Shown here: positions 7,505 to 15,578 of the stretch, piece by piece | How positions within the stretch are numbered: the stretch's first letter is position 1 | How the letters are laid out: every line of letters starts with the position of its first letter | Origin: Nodularia sp. NIES-3585 | GTDB lineage: Bacteria > Cyanobacteriota > Cyanobacteriia > Cyanobacteriales > Nostocaceae | Length of the DNA stretch: 64,000 nt | Direction of reading: 5' to 3' | Assembly: GCF_002218065.1 (NCBI RefSeq) | Contig: NZ_BDUB01000001.1 | Coordinates: 5,055,118 to 5,119,117, forward strand | The notes under the pieces: generated by a model | What the model saw: the letters and a program-made list of their open reading frames with translations, nothing else | Databases searched by the model: none | What the model was told of the DNA's origin: nothing | Translations under genes and position numbers: made by a program

Positions 7505-8242
7505 ATGTCAATTACTCCTACCACCTCGCTGCGAGAACAACAACATCCCTTAATTCGTCAACTAGCTGATACCATTGAAGCGGTTTGGCATGAACACTTA
7601 GAACTATCGCCTTACCATTTACCTTCTGAACTAGGGTATGTAGAAGGCAGACTCGAAGGAGAGAAACTAATCATAGAAAATCGCTGCTATCAAACACCCC
7701 AATTTCGTAAAATGCACTTAGAACTAGCAAAAGTGGGGAATATGTTGGACATTTTGCATTGTGTGATGTTTCCTCGTCCAGAATATGACATCCCCATGTT
7801 TGGTTGTGACTTAGTTGGAGGTAGAGGTCAAATTAGTGCGGCGATCGCAGACCTATCTCCTGTAGACTTAAATCGTACCTTACCAGAATCATATAATACC
7901 AAACTAACAGCACTCAAAGAGATCAAGTTTTCCCAACCCCGTGATTTACCAGAATGGGGTCATATATTCTCAAACTTTTGCATCTTTGTGCGTCCTGGTT
8001 CCCCAGAAGAAGAGACAATGTTTCTTTTCCGTGTCAAAGAATTTTTAGATATTCATTGTACCCAAGCGATCGCTTCGAGTCCAGTTTCACCAGAAAAATC
8101 GCTGCAAATTCTAGCTGGACAACGCAACTACTGTACCCAACAGCAACAAAACGACAAAACCCGCCGAGTACTAGAAAAAGCCTTTGGTCAAGACTGGGCA
8201 GAAAATTACATGACCACAGTATTATTTGATCTCCCAGAATAA
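7505..8242 (+). CDS. pcyA: Phycocyanobilin:ferredoxin oxidoreductase
   Basis: A 245-residue ferredoxin-dependent bilin reductase. It carries out the four-electron reduction of biliverdin IX-alpha to phycocyanobilin, the chromophore of phycobiliproteins and phytochromes. The whole protein matches the PcyA family in length. His85 (DILHCVMFP) and Asp102 (FGCDLVGG) align with His88 and Asp105 of the Synechocystis enzyme, which hold and protonate the substrate. The start at 7505 gives the usual N-terminus. It appears monocistronic, with long non-coding spacers on both sides. Confidence 0.95.
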   Translation: MSITPTTSLREQQHPLIRQLADTIEAVWHEHLELSPYHLPSELGYVEGRLEGEKLIIENRCYQTPQFRKMHLELAKVGNMLDILHCVMFPRPEYDIPMFGCDLVGGRGQISAAIADLSPVDLNRTLPESYNTKLTALKEIKFSQPRDLPEWGHIFSNFCIFVRPGSPEEETMFLFRVKEFLDIHCTQAIASSPVSPEKSLQILAGQRNYCTQQQQNDKTRRVLEKAFGQDWAENYMTTVLFDLPE

Positions 8243-9400
8243 AAAGTACTTTCTTCCTGATACCATTTCTTTGTGTTCTTTGTGTTCTAGCGCCCTGGGC
8301 ATACGCTGCGCCCACGCTACGCGTAAAGCCTAGGACATAAGCTGTTGCGTCTTTACTTTTCCAGCGCATTCTCTATCTATCAAGGGTTACAGGTTCCAAA
8401 AAGTGCAACTTGTAAGCACAACAGCTTACTACGTAAACGCTTTAGCGGTACGGTACGTTCCTCCTATATTTCAGCGCATCCATGGCTACGCCAGGCAAGC
8501 TATCAGACAGAATTGGTATGAGTCAAGAGTTATTCATCCTCTCCATTCCCCTCATCTCCCCCATCTGTAGGTTCTGTTACGTTTTCCCGTAACTGATAAA
8601 TGTAGAATTTATTTATTCAACGAGAGTTTAATGGAGTTAGACAATAGCAGCAAAGTCTGAGAGCAAATATTCTCAATATAAAGGACTTGAAACAAACTTA
8701 CTAATTGGTTGACCAAAAAGTTAAGGAAACTGTAATGTTAGGAATACTCTCTTTGACATATATTTGTAGTAAGTCGTTGACTAATACCATTTCTAAATGA
8801 TAACTTGCGTGGTGTAGCCATAAATGTACCTAATTAACCTGTGTAAGCAGGCTTTGTTTGCGAGTTGCCTTAGTTATTATAGGCAAATAAAATGCATCTA
8901 TCGGCGTTCTACTGATTGCTCACACCCAATTACTGACATCACATTGGTATGACTAAATTCTCACTTTTGCAGCAGAAAAGTTTTTATTGAGACTGTTGGT
9001 ATAGCCTCTAAAAACTGAGCAGAAGTAGTCTAAGTTTGAAAAAACCTTGTGGGATTTTCCTCGCAAATAACCGTTAGCGTGATTATATTTACTAAGTTTA
9101 TACCAGGCTGCAATCAGAAAACAACTTTTGTTTTTTTGTTGTTATCAGCGTGCGAATTCCTAAAAATTGTTTGAATCAATCTCACACCAATTTTAAAAAA
9201 GAGTGCAATGGATACAAACCGAGAAACTGAGATTAAGTCTAACGCCTCTTAATTGCGAATTACGTCAAGCCGAATCCTCATGGAGACGCTGCGCGAACGC
9301 TTAGAGCAGAGCGGGGCGGAGCATCGTTACGCATTGGTATAAATACCCCTAATTCACTTTTTTACTTCCATAAGCACAATTCAACAAACGGGCAACAACC
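8243..9400. other. Long leader region upstream of devB
   Basis: 1,158 bp without a convincing gene. The first 250 bp hold GC-rich repeat fragments (about 8285-8330 and 8430-8500). The NtcA-type promoter at 8567-8615 follows. The remainder, to 9400, would be an approximately 786-nt transcribed leader. A second repeat cluster (GGAGACGCTGCGCGAACGC) sits at about 9280-9300. Confidence 0.5.
8567..8615 (+). promoter_or_regulatory. NtcA-activated promoter for the devBCA genes
   Basis: GTA-N8-TAC is an exact NtcA consensus at 8567-8580. A TAGAAT box (TAN3T) follows at 8603-8608. If the site is centred at -41.5, transcription would begin near 8615 and the -10 box falls exactly in place, as in class II NtcA promoters. 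From established knowledge, devBCA of Anabaena is NtcA-dependent and has a distant start site. The promoter would give a leader of nearly 0.8 kb before devB. Confidence 0.65.
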
Positions 9401-10840
9401 ATGTCAAGGGTGACTGAGAAACCAAGCTCAAAAGAGCTGGTACTTGATCCGGAACAACCTAAGGTTTGGTGGGGTATCGCTGTAGCCCTACCAATTGTCA
9501 TCGCCGCTGGACTACTAACTACTGCTAAAGTTGAGCAACTGAAGAAAATAGGCTTATCTGTACCTGTCAAACCAGTTGCCAATAGCATTAGTTCTGTGGG
9601 GCGTTTGGAACCAAAAGGGGAAGTGTTGAGACTTTCGGCTCCCGCAGCTGGGTTGCAATCTTCTTCACGAATTCAGCAACTTTTCGTGAGTGAAGGTGAG
9701 CGAGTTAGAAAAGGTCAAGTGGTAGCGATTTTAGACAACCATGATACCCAACTAGCAGCTCTAGAAGAAGCAAAAGCCAGACTGCAAGAAGCACGAGCGA
9801 ATTTAGCTCAAGTCAGAGTCGCTTCACCTAGAGATATTGAAGCACAAACCGCAGTCATTGCTCGCTTACAAGCCCAGTTAAATGGAGAAAGGGATGCTCA
9901 ACAAGCGGCAATTGGGCGGATAGCTGCCCAGTTAAGTGGAGAAAAAGTTGCTCAACAAGCAGGTGTTGAACGTTTAGAGGCTGAACTCAGAGGACAACAA
10001 GAAAACTTAAGAGCAACTGTTGCCCGCATCCAAGCCGAACAGCGTGATGCTCAAGTTGATGCTGGACGATATGATTATTTATACGGTGAAGGTGCTATTT
10101 CCCAGCAAGAACGGGATAGCAGAAGACTCAGAGCGCAAACTGCTAATCAGCAAGTTCGAGAAACCCAAGCTAGCCTGCGAAAGGCGCAGGAGACTATACG
10201 ACAACAACTAGCCGAGGCTAGAGCTACTCAGGTACAAACTATTGCCACTTTGCAACAACAGCTAGTTGAAGCTAGAGTGACTCGTGATCAAACTATCAGG
10301 ACTTTGCAAAGTCAAATTAACGAAGAACAAGCGAGATTGAGCCGAATTCAAGACTTTCGTCCGACTGATATTCAGAGGGGACAAGCTCAAGTTAGTAATG
10401 CGATCGCTAATGTTAAAAGGGCAGAAGCCGAACTAAAATTAAGCTACGTTCAAGCGCCAATTGCTGGAGAAATTTTAGCAGTTCACACCAAATCAGGAGA
10501 ATCTATCAGTGCAAATGGCATTGCTGAGATTGGAGAAACCAATCAAATGACCGTTGTGGCTGAAGTTCCTGAAGATACTATTTCTGAAGTGCGTGTAGGT
10601 CAAACTGCGACTATCACTAGTGAAAATGGAGCCTTTACTGGGGAATTACAAGGAACTGTCACTCAAATTGGTAGAAAAATTGGCAAAAAAGATGTTTTAA
10701 CTACAGATCCAGTAGCCGATGTAGACGCTAGAGTTGTGGAAGTTAAAATCACCTTAAGTCCAGAAGATAGTCAACGAGTTTCCGGTTTCACCAATGCTAA
10801 GGTAATTGCCCAAATTAATAAACAATCAAATTCTGATTGA
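9401..10840 (+). CDS. devB: DevB-type membrane fusion protein of an ABC exporter
   Basis: A 479-residue HlyD/MFP-family periplasmic adaptor. One N-terminal membrane helix lies at about residues 23-42. It is followed by a lipoyl-like half domain (SVGRLEPKG), a long Gln/Ala/Arg-rich coiled coil (about 115-345), the second lipoyl half (VQAPIAGEIL) and a beta-barrel region. DevB links the DevAC ABC transporter to TolC, exporting glycolipids for the heterocyst envelope. devC and devA follow on the same strand. Nostocales carry several devBCA paralogues, so orthology to the founding operon is inferred from length, order and the NtcA promoter. Confidence 0.88.
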   Translation: MSRVTEKPSSKELVLDPEQPKVWWGIAVALPIVIAAGLLTTAKVEQLKKIGLSVPVKPVANSISSVGRLEPKGEVLRLSAPAAGLQSSSRIQQLFVSEGERVRKGQVVAILDNHDTQLAALEEAKARLQEARANLAQVRVASPRDIEAQTAVIARLQAQLNGERDAQQAAIGRIAAQLSGEKVAQQAGVERLEAELRGQQENLRATVARIQAEQRDAQVDAGRYDYLYGEGAISQQERDSRRLRAQTANQQVRETQASLRKAQETIRQQLAEARATQVQTIATLQQQLVEARVTRDQTIRTLQSQINEEQARLSRIQDFRPTDIQRGQAQVSNAIANVKRAEAELKLSYVQAPIAGEILAVHTKSGESISANGIAEIGETNQMTVVAEVPEDTISEVRVGQTATITSENGAFTGELQGTVTQIGRKIGKKDVLTTDPVADVDARVVEVKITLSPEDSQRVSGFTNAKVIAQINKQSNSD

Positions 10841-10955
10841 GCATTAATACCAATTGAAAAAAGAATTTGACTAAAACCAAATTTTAGATTTTGGATGAAA
10901 TGTTCCCATCCAAAATTTAAAGTTAAATCGCTTTCTTAATTACGAATTACCAATA

Positions 10956-12110
10956 ATGACTCGTAAAATACCCCTGTCCTGGCTACAACTAACAAGAGAC
11001 AAAAGTCGCCTAGCCGTGGCTTTGGCAGGAATTGCTTTTGCTGATATTCTCATGTTTATGCAAATTGGTTTCCGGGATGCACTCTATTATAGTAACGTTC
11101 GGTTACATGGTAGCTTACAAGGTGACATCGTTTTAATTAATCAACAATCTAATGCCTTGCTAGCAATGCAAACCTTTTCTCAAAGAAGGTTGTATCAAGC
11201 TTTAGAATTAGAAGCAGTAGATTCGGTACATCCGATATATTTAGATTATACAACGTGGAAAAATCCCGTAACAGGTCGTCCTCGGAGTATTCTGATTTTT
11301 GGCATGAATCCAGAAACTAATATATTTGATTTGCCGGGTGTTCAGGATAATTTGGATAAATTGAAACTCCCTGATGTGGTTTTATTTGACCGTTCCTCTA
11401 GAGAAGAATATGGACCAATTGCTGCTGAGGTGGACAGAGGGAATACTGTAACTGCCGAAGTACAAAGAAGACGAGTTAAAATAGATGGACTCTTTACTTT
11501 AGGTGCATCTTTTGGAGCAGATGGTAATTTAATCACCAGTGATGTTAATTTTTTGAGGATATTCGCCAACCGTCAACGAGGTTTAATTGATATTGGTCTA
11601 ATTAGATTAAAACCCGGACAAAATGCTAATATTGTTGCCCAACAGTTGCGGTTATATTTACCTCAAGATATGAATGTTTTAACAAAACAAGAGTTTATTG
11701 ATTTTGAGCGCAATTACTGGGCAAGCAGTACAGCTATTGGATTTATCTTCACTTTAGGAACAATCATGGGTTTCATTGTTGGTACTGTGATTGTTTATCA
11801 AATTCTTTATACAGAAGTTTCTGATCACTTATCAGAGTATGCTACTTTGAAGGCAATAGGTTACACACAAAAGTATTTATTGACTGTTATACTCCAAGAA
11901 GCATTGCTATTAGCTTGCTTAGGATATATTCCTGGATGGATTGTTGCTATGTTTATGTACTCCAGTGCTAGAGATGCTACACTGCTACCAATTTTCATGA
12001 GTTACGAACGGGCAATAACTGTGTTAATTTTAACTATAATTATGTGTTTTGTTTCGGGCGCGATCGCAGTACGTAAATTACGTTCCGCCGATCCAGCAGA
12101 TATCTTCTAG
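10956..12110 (+). CDS. devC: DevC-type ABC exporter permease
   Basis: A 384-residue MacB/FtsX-type permease. Helices lie at about 19-37, 250-280, 305-335 and 350-372, with a large extracytoplasmic loop between the first two. The C-terminal conserved segment (TLKAIGYTQKYLL, then AVRKLRSADPADIF) is typical of DevC. It forms the membrane part of the heterocyst glycolipid exporter with devA and devB. It is 115 bp behind devB and 277 bp ahead of devA, all on the same strand. Confidence 0.9.
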   Translation: MTRKIPLSWLQLTRDKSRLAVALAGIAFADILMFMQIGFRDALYYSNVRLHGSLQGDIVLINQQSNALLAMQTFSQRRLYQALELEAVDSVHPIYLDYTTWKNPVTGRPRSILIFGMNPETNIFDLPGVQDNLDKLKLPDVVLFDRSSREEYGPIAAEVDRGNTVTAEVQRRRVKIDGLFTLGASFGADGNLITSDVNFLRIFANRQRGLIDIGLIRLKPGQNANIVAQQLRLYLPQDMNVLTKQEFIDFERNYWASSTAIGFIFTLGTIMGFIVGTVIVYQILYTEVSDHLSEYATLKAIGYTQKYLLTVILQEALLLACLGYIPGWIVAMFMYSSARDATLLPIFMSYERAITVLILTIIMCFVSGAIAVRKLRSADPADIF

Positions 12111-12387
12111 ATTCTACAAGTAAATCTGGGGCTTGTACTATTAAGGCACTATTGGTAATCCCTGACAAATTAAATCCGAGTTTTAAATGTTGATGGAGAG
12201 GTGGGATTTATAATTTATGAGTGACATATATTGATTCTTGACAGGTACTACTACAGCACTGCGTAAATAGGGATACCATTTCAACAACTTCAAAGTCCCA
12301 AAATAACAGCTTTTTGACTTTGGTTCGCCCAGGGTAACGAGGTTCTATTTTGACTAGCGCCCTGCAAGACGAAACTACAAACACCTA

Positions 12388-13116
12388 ATGAACCACATAA
12401 ATATGAAACAAGAACCTGTAATTGCCATAAAAAATCTCAACCATTACTATGGCAAAGGCGCACTGAAAAAACAAATCTTATTTGATATTAATCTAGAAGT
12501 TTATCCAGGGGAAATTGTGATTATGACTGGTCCATCAGGTTCAGGTAAAACAACATTACTCAGCTTGATTGGTGGGTTGCGGTCTGTACAAGAGGGAAGT
12601 TTAAAATTTTTAGGTGTAGAAATGTTTGGCGCTAGTCAGAATAGATTAGTGCAAATTCGGCGTAATATTGGTTATATTTTTCAAGCTCACAATTTGCTGG
12701 GTTTCTTAAGTGCCACACAAAATGTGCAGATGGCCGTAGAATTAAACAACAATATGAGTGCAAATGAAGCAATTGCTAAATCACAAGCCATGCTGGGGGC
12801 AGTTGGTTTACAAGACAAAGTTACTTATTTCCCAGAAAGCCTTTCAGGTGGACAAAAACAAAGAATCGCGATCGCCCGCGCCCTAGTTAATAGCCCTCCA
12901 CTGGTACTAGCAGATGAACCAACGGCAGCTTTGGACAAACAATCAGGACGCGATGTCGTGGAAATTATGCAGGGCCTTGCTAAAGAACAAGGAACGTCTA
13001 TCTTGCTAGTGACTCACGATAACCGCATTTTGGACATAGCCGATCGCATCGTCGAAATGGAAGATGGTCTGTTAACCCGTGATTCCCAAAGTGTAGTTCG
13101 CCATGAAGAACCATAA
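12388..13116 (+). CDS. devA: DevA-type ABC exporter ATPase
   Basis: A 242-residue ABC ATPase of the MacB/LolD type. Walker A is GPSGSGKTT, the signature is LSGGQKQR and Walker B is LVLADEPTAALD; the switch His is in LVTHD. It powers DevC. The start at 12388 (MNHINMK) or at the internal Met 15 bp later are both possible. The 277-bp spacer from devC is long for this operon. It holds no gene but may contain its own promoter or a repeat. Confidence 0.92.
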   Translation: MNHINMKQEPVIAIKNLNHYYGKGALKKQILFDINLEVYPGEIVIMTGPSGSGKTTLLSLIGGLRSVQEGSLKFLGVEMFGASQNRLVQIRRNIGYIFQAHNLLGFLSATQNVQMAVELNNNMSANEAIAKSQAMLGAVGLQDKVTYFPESLSGGQKQRIAIARALVNSPPLVLADEPTAALDKQSGRDVVEIMQGLAKEQGTSILLVTHDNRILDIADRIVEMEDGLLTRDSQSVVRHEEP

Positions 13117-13158
13117 TTATTAACCAATCAAATATATTGCAGCACCCTGAAGTTAAAA

Positions 13159-13980
13159 CTATGATTTAGTAGAACCGGATCTTTTAAATCCAGAATTCTT
13201 CGGCGCTACAGCCATATTTTGTTGGCGCGTTGTCCGGAAAGTTACATTCACCCCTTCATTAGATTGTTCTAGTACCAATAGGGGCGTAGGTTTAGCCTTT
13301 TGATCCCAATGCATAGAGGCAATGCGTCCTTGAATTGTCGGTTGCCAAGTATCCTCACCTTCAAGGGGGCTAAGATAAGTTTCAATACAGTCAATAATTT
13401 GGCTAATAGTGGCAGAAGTCGCTTGTGTTGGTAACTTGACTAACCGAATTTGAATACGAAACAGCACTCGTTTCACCACTTTTGCACCAACGCCAGCCTC
13501 ATATTCCACATCAAAAATTTCATCTATTTGCCGTCCAGTAGCACTGGCAATGCCGACAATTCCTTGGTGGGCTTGATGTGGACGCAATGCTTGAGATATT
13601 TTATCCTTGACCTGGATTTTAATTTGATTCAAGATCGCAAAGTGAAACACCTCTTCTGACATCCGCATTCGCAGATAATCTAAGTTAAAATCCCGTGAAT
13701 TCACTAAGTCGGGATTAGTTTCCATTTTGCGAATAGTTTCTAGCGCTAGTTTAAACTTCTTTTCTAGTTCTCGCGCCCGGAGTTGTTCAAATTTGACTTT
13801 TTTCTCTAACTTCTCTACCTGAAGTTTGGTATAAATGCTCAAAGCAACCACCGCTAAAGCCAGTCCAGCAGAGGTCATCACTGAAAATGGTGGTACTTGG
13901 GTTTGACTTGCTAGTATTTCTTGGGGAAAGTTTGTCGTCTTAGTCACAGAAGATTGGGCAATCAAGGTCGAAGTTAGCAT
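13159..13980 (-). CDS. Conserved membrane-anchored protein of unknown function
   Basis: A 273-residue protein. The first 30 residues are polar, followed by a hydrophobic helix at about 33-51 and a charged coiled-coil segment at about 52-90 (KLEKKVKFEQLRARELEKK). A mixed alpha/beta domain follows, containing VEYEAGVGAKVVKRVLFRIQ. The C-terminal tail is basic and Gly/Ser-rich. I do not recognise a named family. It ends 43 bp from the devA stop and is convergent with it. It reads divergently from the HAD phosphatase gene that follows. Confidence 0.7.
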   Translation of the reverse strand: MLTSTLIAQSSVTKTTNFPQEILASQTQVPPFSVMTSAGLALAVVALSIYTKLQVEKLEKKVKFEQLRARELEKKFKLALETIRKMETNPDLVNSRDFNLDYLRMRMSEEVFHFAILNQIKIQVKDKISQALRPHQAHQGIVGIASATGRQIDEIFDVEYEAGVGAKVVKRVLFRIQIRLVKLPTQATSATISQIIDCIETYLSPLEGEDTWQPTIQGRIASMHWDQKAKPTPLLVLEQSNEGVNVTFRTTRQQNMAVAPKNSGFKRSGSTKS

Positions 13981-14094
13981 GGTTGGTAATTCTAAAAAAA
14001 GAACTGCTGGACTTAATTATTTTTAGGATGCCCAAATCCTGAATCCTATCTAGCTGTATGATAATTATTTTTTACAGATGATTTCAATTTATAT

Positions 14095-14913
14095 ATGTAC
14101 AGTGAGCAAAACTTTCCGGCTGGACATCCACTAACTCTCAAACAACTCTGTGAGGCTTCATTCCGGAATATTCGTCTAATTGCTACAGATATGGATGGTA
14201 CGCTGACTACAAGCGGCAAATTTTCAGCTACATTGCTGCAAGCCTTAGAAGATTTAGCAGCTGCTGGGATTAAAGTATTAATTGTCACTGGACGTTCCGC
14301 TGGGTGGATGAGTGGATTGAGTAACTTGATGCCTGTTGTTGGTGCGATCGCTGAAAACGGTGGTCTATTCTATCCATCAGGACATGATCAACCAGTAACT
14401 TTAACACCAATTCCTGACTTAGAAGCCCATCGTCAGAGTTTAAGTGTAGCTTTTGCCGAATTAAAACACAAATTTCCCCAAATTCAAGAATCAGCCGACA
14501 ATCGTTTTCGTGTCACCGATTGGACATTTAATGTCGCAGCTTTGAGTCCAAGGGAGTTACAAACACTAAGTCATCTTTGTCAACAAATGGGTTGGGGATT
14601 TACTTATAGTAATGTGCAGTGTCATATTAAGCCCCAAGGGCAAGATAAGGCTGTAGGATTATTGCAAGTGTTGCGAGAATACTTGCCGGAATTTTCACCA
14701 GCGCAAGTGCTTACCGTTGGTGATAGCCCCAATGATGAGAGTTTATTTAATCAACGTCATTTTTCTGTGTCTGTAGGTGTAGCAAATGTCCTGAAATATG
14801 CAAATCAGTTGCAACATCAACCTACTTATATGACTACAGCTGCTGAAGGCGAAGGATTTTGTGAGTTATGCAATTATATTCTGCACAGCGGGGAAATAAA
14901 GCCAAAAATTTAA
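14095..14913 (+). CDS. HAD-superfamily phosphatase (Cof/sucrose-phosphatase-like)
   Basis: A 272-residue HAD hydrolase. Motif I is DMDGTL (nucleophile Asp32, acid/base Asp34), motif II TGR near residue 64 and motif IV GDSPNDESLF near 210. The C2-type cap lies between motifs II and III. Such enzymes dephosphorylate sugar phosphates or similar metabolites; the substrate is not evident. The start at 14095 leaves about 25 residues before motif I. It is transcribed away from the preceding membrane protein gene. Confidence 0.82.
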   Translation: MYSEQNFPAGHPLTLKQLCEASFRNIRLIATDMDGTLTTSGKFSATLLQALEDLAAAGIKVLIVTGRSAGWMSGLSNLMPVVGAIAENGGLFYPSGHDQPVTLTPIPDLEAHRQSLSVAFAELKHKFPQIQESADNRFRVTDWTFNVAALSPRELQTLSHLCQQMGWGFTYSNVQCHIKPQGQDKAVGLLQVLREYLPEFSPAQVLTVGDSPNDESLFNQRHFSVSVGVANVLKYANQLQHQPTYMTTAAEGEGFCELCNYILHSGEIKPKI

Positions 14914-14916
14914 TTC

Positions 14917-15012
14917 TCATAGTCCCCATGCTTCAGGAGTGGTGAATTTTTCCGGTTTCGGTGTAGGAATCCATGTCTGCCCTTTCCTGAAGCGTTGGTT
15001 TGCGGCATTCAT
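14917..15012 (-). CDS. Possible 31-residue small protein
   Basis: A minus-strand frame from the ATG at 15012 to the TGA at 14917 encodes a hydrophilic, Pro/Thr/Lys-rich peptide beginning MNAANQRFRKGQTW and ending EAWGL. The composition is protein-like, and the frame ends 3 bp from the stop codon of the convergent HAD gene. No clear ribosome site is seen. It could be a real small protein, the tail of a lost gene, or chance. Confidence 0.28.
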   Translation of the reverse strand: MNAANQRFRKGQTWIPTPKPEKFTTPEAWGL

Positions 15013-15578
15013 GCTCTTTTACACAGAAACTTACTTAAATTTGAATAATGTTTTAAATTTTAATTAAGTTTATAATAATTAACAGTAGTCTGAAGAAAGA
15101 TGTGAATAATGTTTAGTTGCCAGAAAGGACGAATTGGGAGTAGGTTAGTAAAAGTGTTAGATTAGTCCGATTTTTGGGAACTATATATCTAAGAGTCTCA
15201 TCACTCAAGTAGGTCGTATCATATCTTGCACCTAATGATTAAAATTCTGGTTACCCGAACAAAACCTGTCCACCCAGGTTACGAAACCCTTGATTTCTGG
15301 TAGTCCGTACCTGCGGACTTTGTTTGCTTAACCAAGTTTGTGCAATGAGTAACTCCAATCTTCTCCCCAGGGGAGAGGCTAGCGCCAAGGAGATTTCCTC
15401 CAGGAGTATCTATCTGTAAGTTCTACCTGAATGGATTGAGGGGATTTCCCCTTGAAGCAACAGGCATAGGACTTCCAGTCGTTTGAGCTTGGTGCAATAT
15501 GTGAGTAATGCCTAAATAGTTAGGCAATATCTGTAATGTTGATTATTCCTAAAATCTAATCTAGATTAAAAGTTATTT
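15013..15578. other. Spacer upstream of the adenylate cyclase gene
   Basis: AT-rich at first (15030-15080), then mixed, with repeat-like pieces at about 15260-15310 and 15360-15400. No gene is visible. A promoter for the cyclase is expected here but I cannot single one out. Confidence 0.35.

Noticed and set aside
9079-9092. Second NtcA-like site, GTG-N8-TAC, closer to devB
   Set aside because: One mismatch to the consensus and no properly placed -10 box; the site at 8567 is much better.
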